Below, in pieces: positions 5,184 to 6,109 of a DNA stretch of 6,109 nucleotides. Below the pieces are notes generated by a model that saw nothing but the letters and a program-made list of their open reading frames with translations, was not told the origin of the DNA and searched no databases. Where the stretch lies: positions 2,265 to 8,373 of the forward strand of contig DNGG01000547.1 of the NCBI GenBank assembly GCA_003486675.1, given 5' to 3'. A program made the position numbers and the translations under genes. Position 1 is the stretch's first letter. Each line of letters starts with the position of its first letter. The DNA is from Cyanobacteria bacterium UBA11372 (GTDB taxonomy: Bacteria > Cyanobacteriota > Cyanobacteriia > Cyanobacteriales > Aerosakkonemataceae).

Positions 5184-6109
5184 ATGAAATTCTCCTGGAA
5201 AGTTGTCCTGTTGTGGACGTTGCCTGCCTTGGTGATCGGATTTTTCCTGTGGCAAGGTGCATTTGCCCCCGCGCCCGCAGATATGGGCAGGAACGCTGCT
5301 AGCACTCGCATGACCTACGGGCGCTTTTTGGAATACCTGGATGCGGGTAGAGTCATCGGTGTCGATCTTTACGATAGCGGTAGGACGGCAATTGTCGAGG
5401 CGATAGATCCGGAACTAGACAACCAACCCCAACGGTTGCGCGTGGACTTACCCGCCAGCGCGCCGGAACTAATTGCTAAACTGCGCGATAACAAAATTAG
5501 TTTTGATGTCCACCCCATCCGCAATGACGGGGCTATTTGGGGATTATTGGGCAATTTAGTATTCCCAATTTTGCTAATAGCTGGGTTGTTTTTCCTGTTC
5601 CGTCGTTCTAACAACATTCCCGGCGGTCCCGGACAAGCGATGAGTTTTGGCAAATCTCGCGCCCGCTTTCAAATGGAAGCGAAAACCGGGGTGAAATTTG
5701 ACGATGTGGCGGGAATTGAAGAAGCAAAAGAAGAATTGCAAGAAATCGTCACATTCCTCAAACAACCGGAGAAATTCAGCGCTGTGGGAGCGCGGATTCC
5801 TAAAGGCGTGTTGTTGATTGGGCCTCCGGGAACTGGTAAAACTTTACTCGCTAAAGCGATCGCTGGAGAAGCAGGGGTTCCTTTCTTCAGTATTTCCGGT
5901 AGCGAATTTGTCGAAATGTTCGTCGGTGTGGGCGCTTCCCGCGTGCGCGATTTATTCAAAAAAGCCAAAGAAAACGCCCCCTGCTTGGTATTCATCGATG
6001 AAATTGATGCGGTAGGTCGTCAGCGCGGCGCTGGTATTGGCGGCGGTAACGACGAACGGGAACAAACCCTAAACCAGTTATTAACCGAAATGGACGGGTT
6101 TGAAGGCAA
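5184..6109 (+). CDS. ftsH: ATP-dependent zinc metalloprotease FtsH, FtsH2-like, N-terminal half (cut by window edge)
   Basis: FtsH is a hexameric membrane AAA+ protease. In cyanobacteria the FtsH2 type (Slr0228) forms thylakoid heterocomplexes with FtsH3 that degrade damaged photosystem II D1 protein. Residues 1-308 are visible of an expected 620-640. The first span is near 5-23, then comes a lumenal domain (about 24-116) containing TRMTYGRFLEYLDAGRV, then a second span near 117-139. The AAA domain follows: FDDVAGIEEAKEELQE (172-187), Walker A GPPGTGKT (213-220), pore loop MFVGVG (245-250), and Walker B LVFIDE (268-273). The second region of homology and the HEXGH zinc site lie beyond the edge. 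The N-terminus MKFSW..LLW and FFLWQG, with PGGPGQAMSFGKSRARFQM (146-164), matches FtsH2 as I remember it better than the other cyanobacterial paralogues. The ATG at 5184 is preceded only by a weak GAGG. A HIP1 site lies at 5856. Confidence 0.95.
   Translation, partial: MKFSWKVVLLWTLPALVIGFFLWQGAFAPAPADMGRNAASTRMTYGRFLEYLDAGRVIGVDLYDSGRTAIVEAIDPELDNQPQRLRVDLPASAPELIAKLRDNKISFDVHPIRNDGAIWGLLGNLVFPILLIAGLFFLFRRSNNIPGGPGQAMSFGKSRARFQMEAKTGVKFDDVAGIEEAKEELQEIVTFLKQPEKFSAVGARIPKGVLLIGPPGTGKTLLAKAIAGEAGVPFFSISGSEFVEMFVGVGASRVRDLFKKAKENAPCLVFIDEIDAVGRQRGAGIGGGNDEREQTLNQLLTEMDGFEG

Overview
This window is chromosomal DNA from a cyanobacterium. It carries eight copies of the palindrome GCGATCGC (HIP1) in about 6 kb, far above chance. 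The right end encodes a thylakoid-type FtsH protease closely resembling Synechocystis FtsH2 (Slr0228). The spacers hold heptamer and octamer tandem repeats of the kind common in filamentous and other large-genome cyanobacteria. I cannot name the species; a filamentous relative of the Oscillatoriales is a guess from the repeat style.

Left half, minus strand. Reading leftwards there are three genes: an EamA/DMT-family membrane transporter (2120-3271), a 351-base spacer with dyads and an open but start-less stretch, a signal-anchored HEAT-repeat protein (683-1756), and the first 198 residues of a family-4 glycosyltransferase that runs off the left edge (1-593). The glycosyltransferase resembles the cyanobacterial UDP-glucose:tetrahydrobiopterin glucosyltransferase group. 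The HEAT and glycosyltransferase genes are 89 bases apart and could be co-transcribed. The transporter has its own promoter candidate in the divergent spacer at 3272-3587.

Right half, plus strand. A short cytosolic-type SppA peptidase with an intact Ser/Lys dyad (3588-4406) is followed, after five perfect TTACCAA heptamers, by an AroH-type chorismate mutase with a strong ribosome binding site and GTG start (4483-4896). A large inverted array of related octamers (4900-5030) separates it from ftsH (5184 to the right edge, truncated after the Walker B region).

How the genes work together: most look like independent housekeeping genes. SppA and FtsH are both protein-quality-control proteases linked in cyanobacteria to membrane and photosynthetic-complex turnover, but they are separated by aroH and the repeat array, so a shared operon is not shown. 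I see no new multi-gene system. The best leads are the chorismate mutase active site, where the usual catalytic Glu is Gln and an Asp sits three residues earlier, and the repeat arrays flanking aroH.
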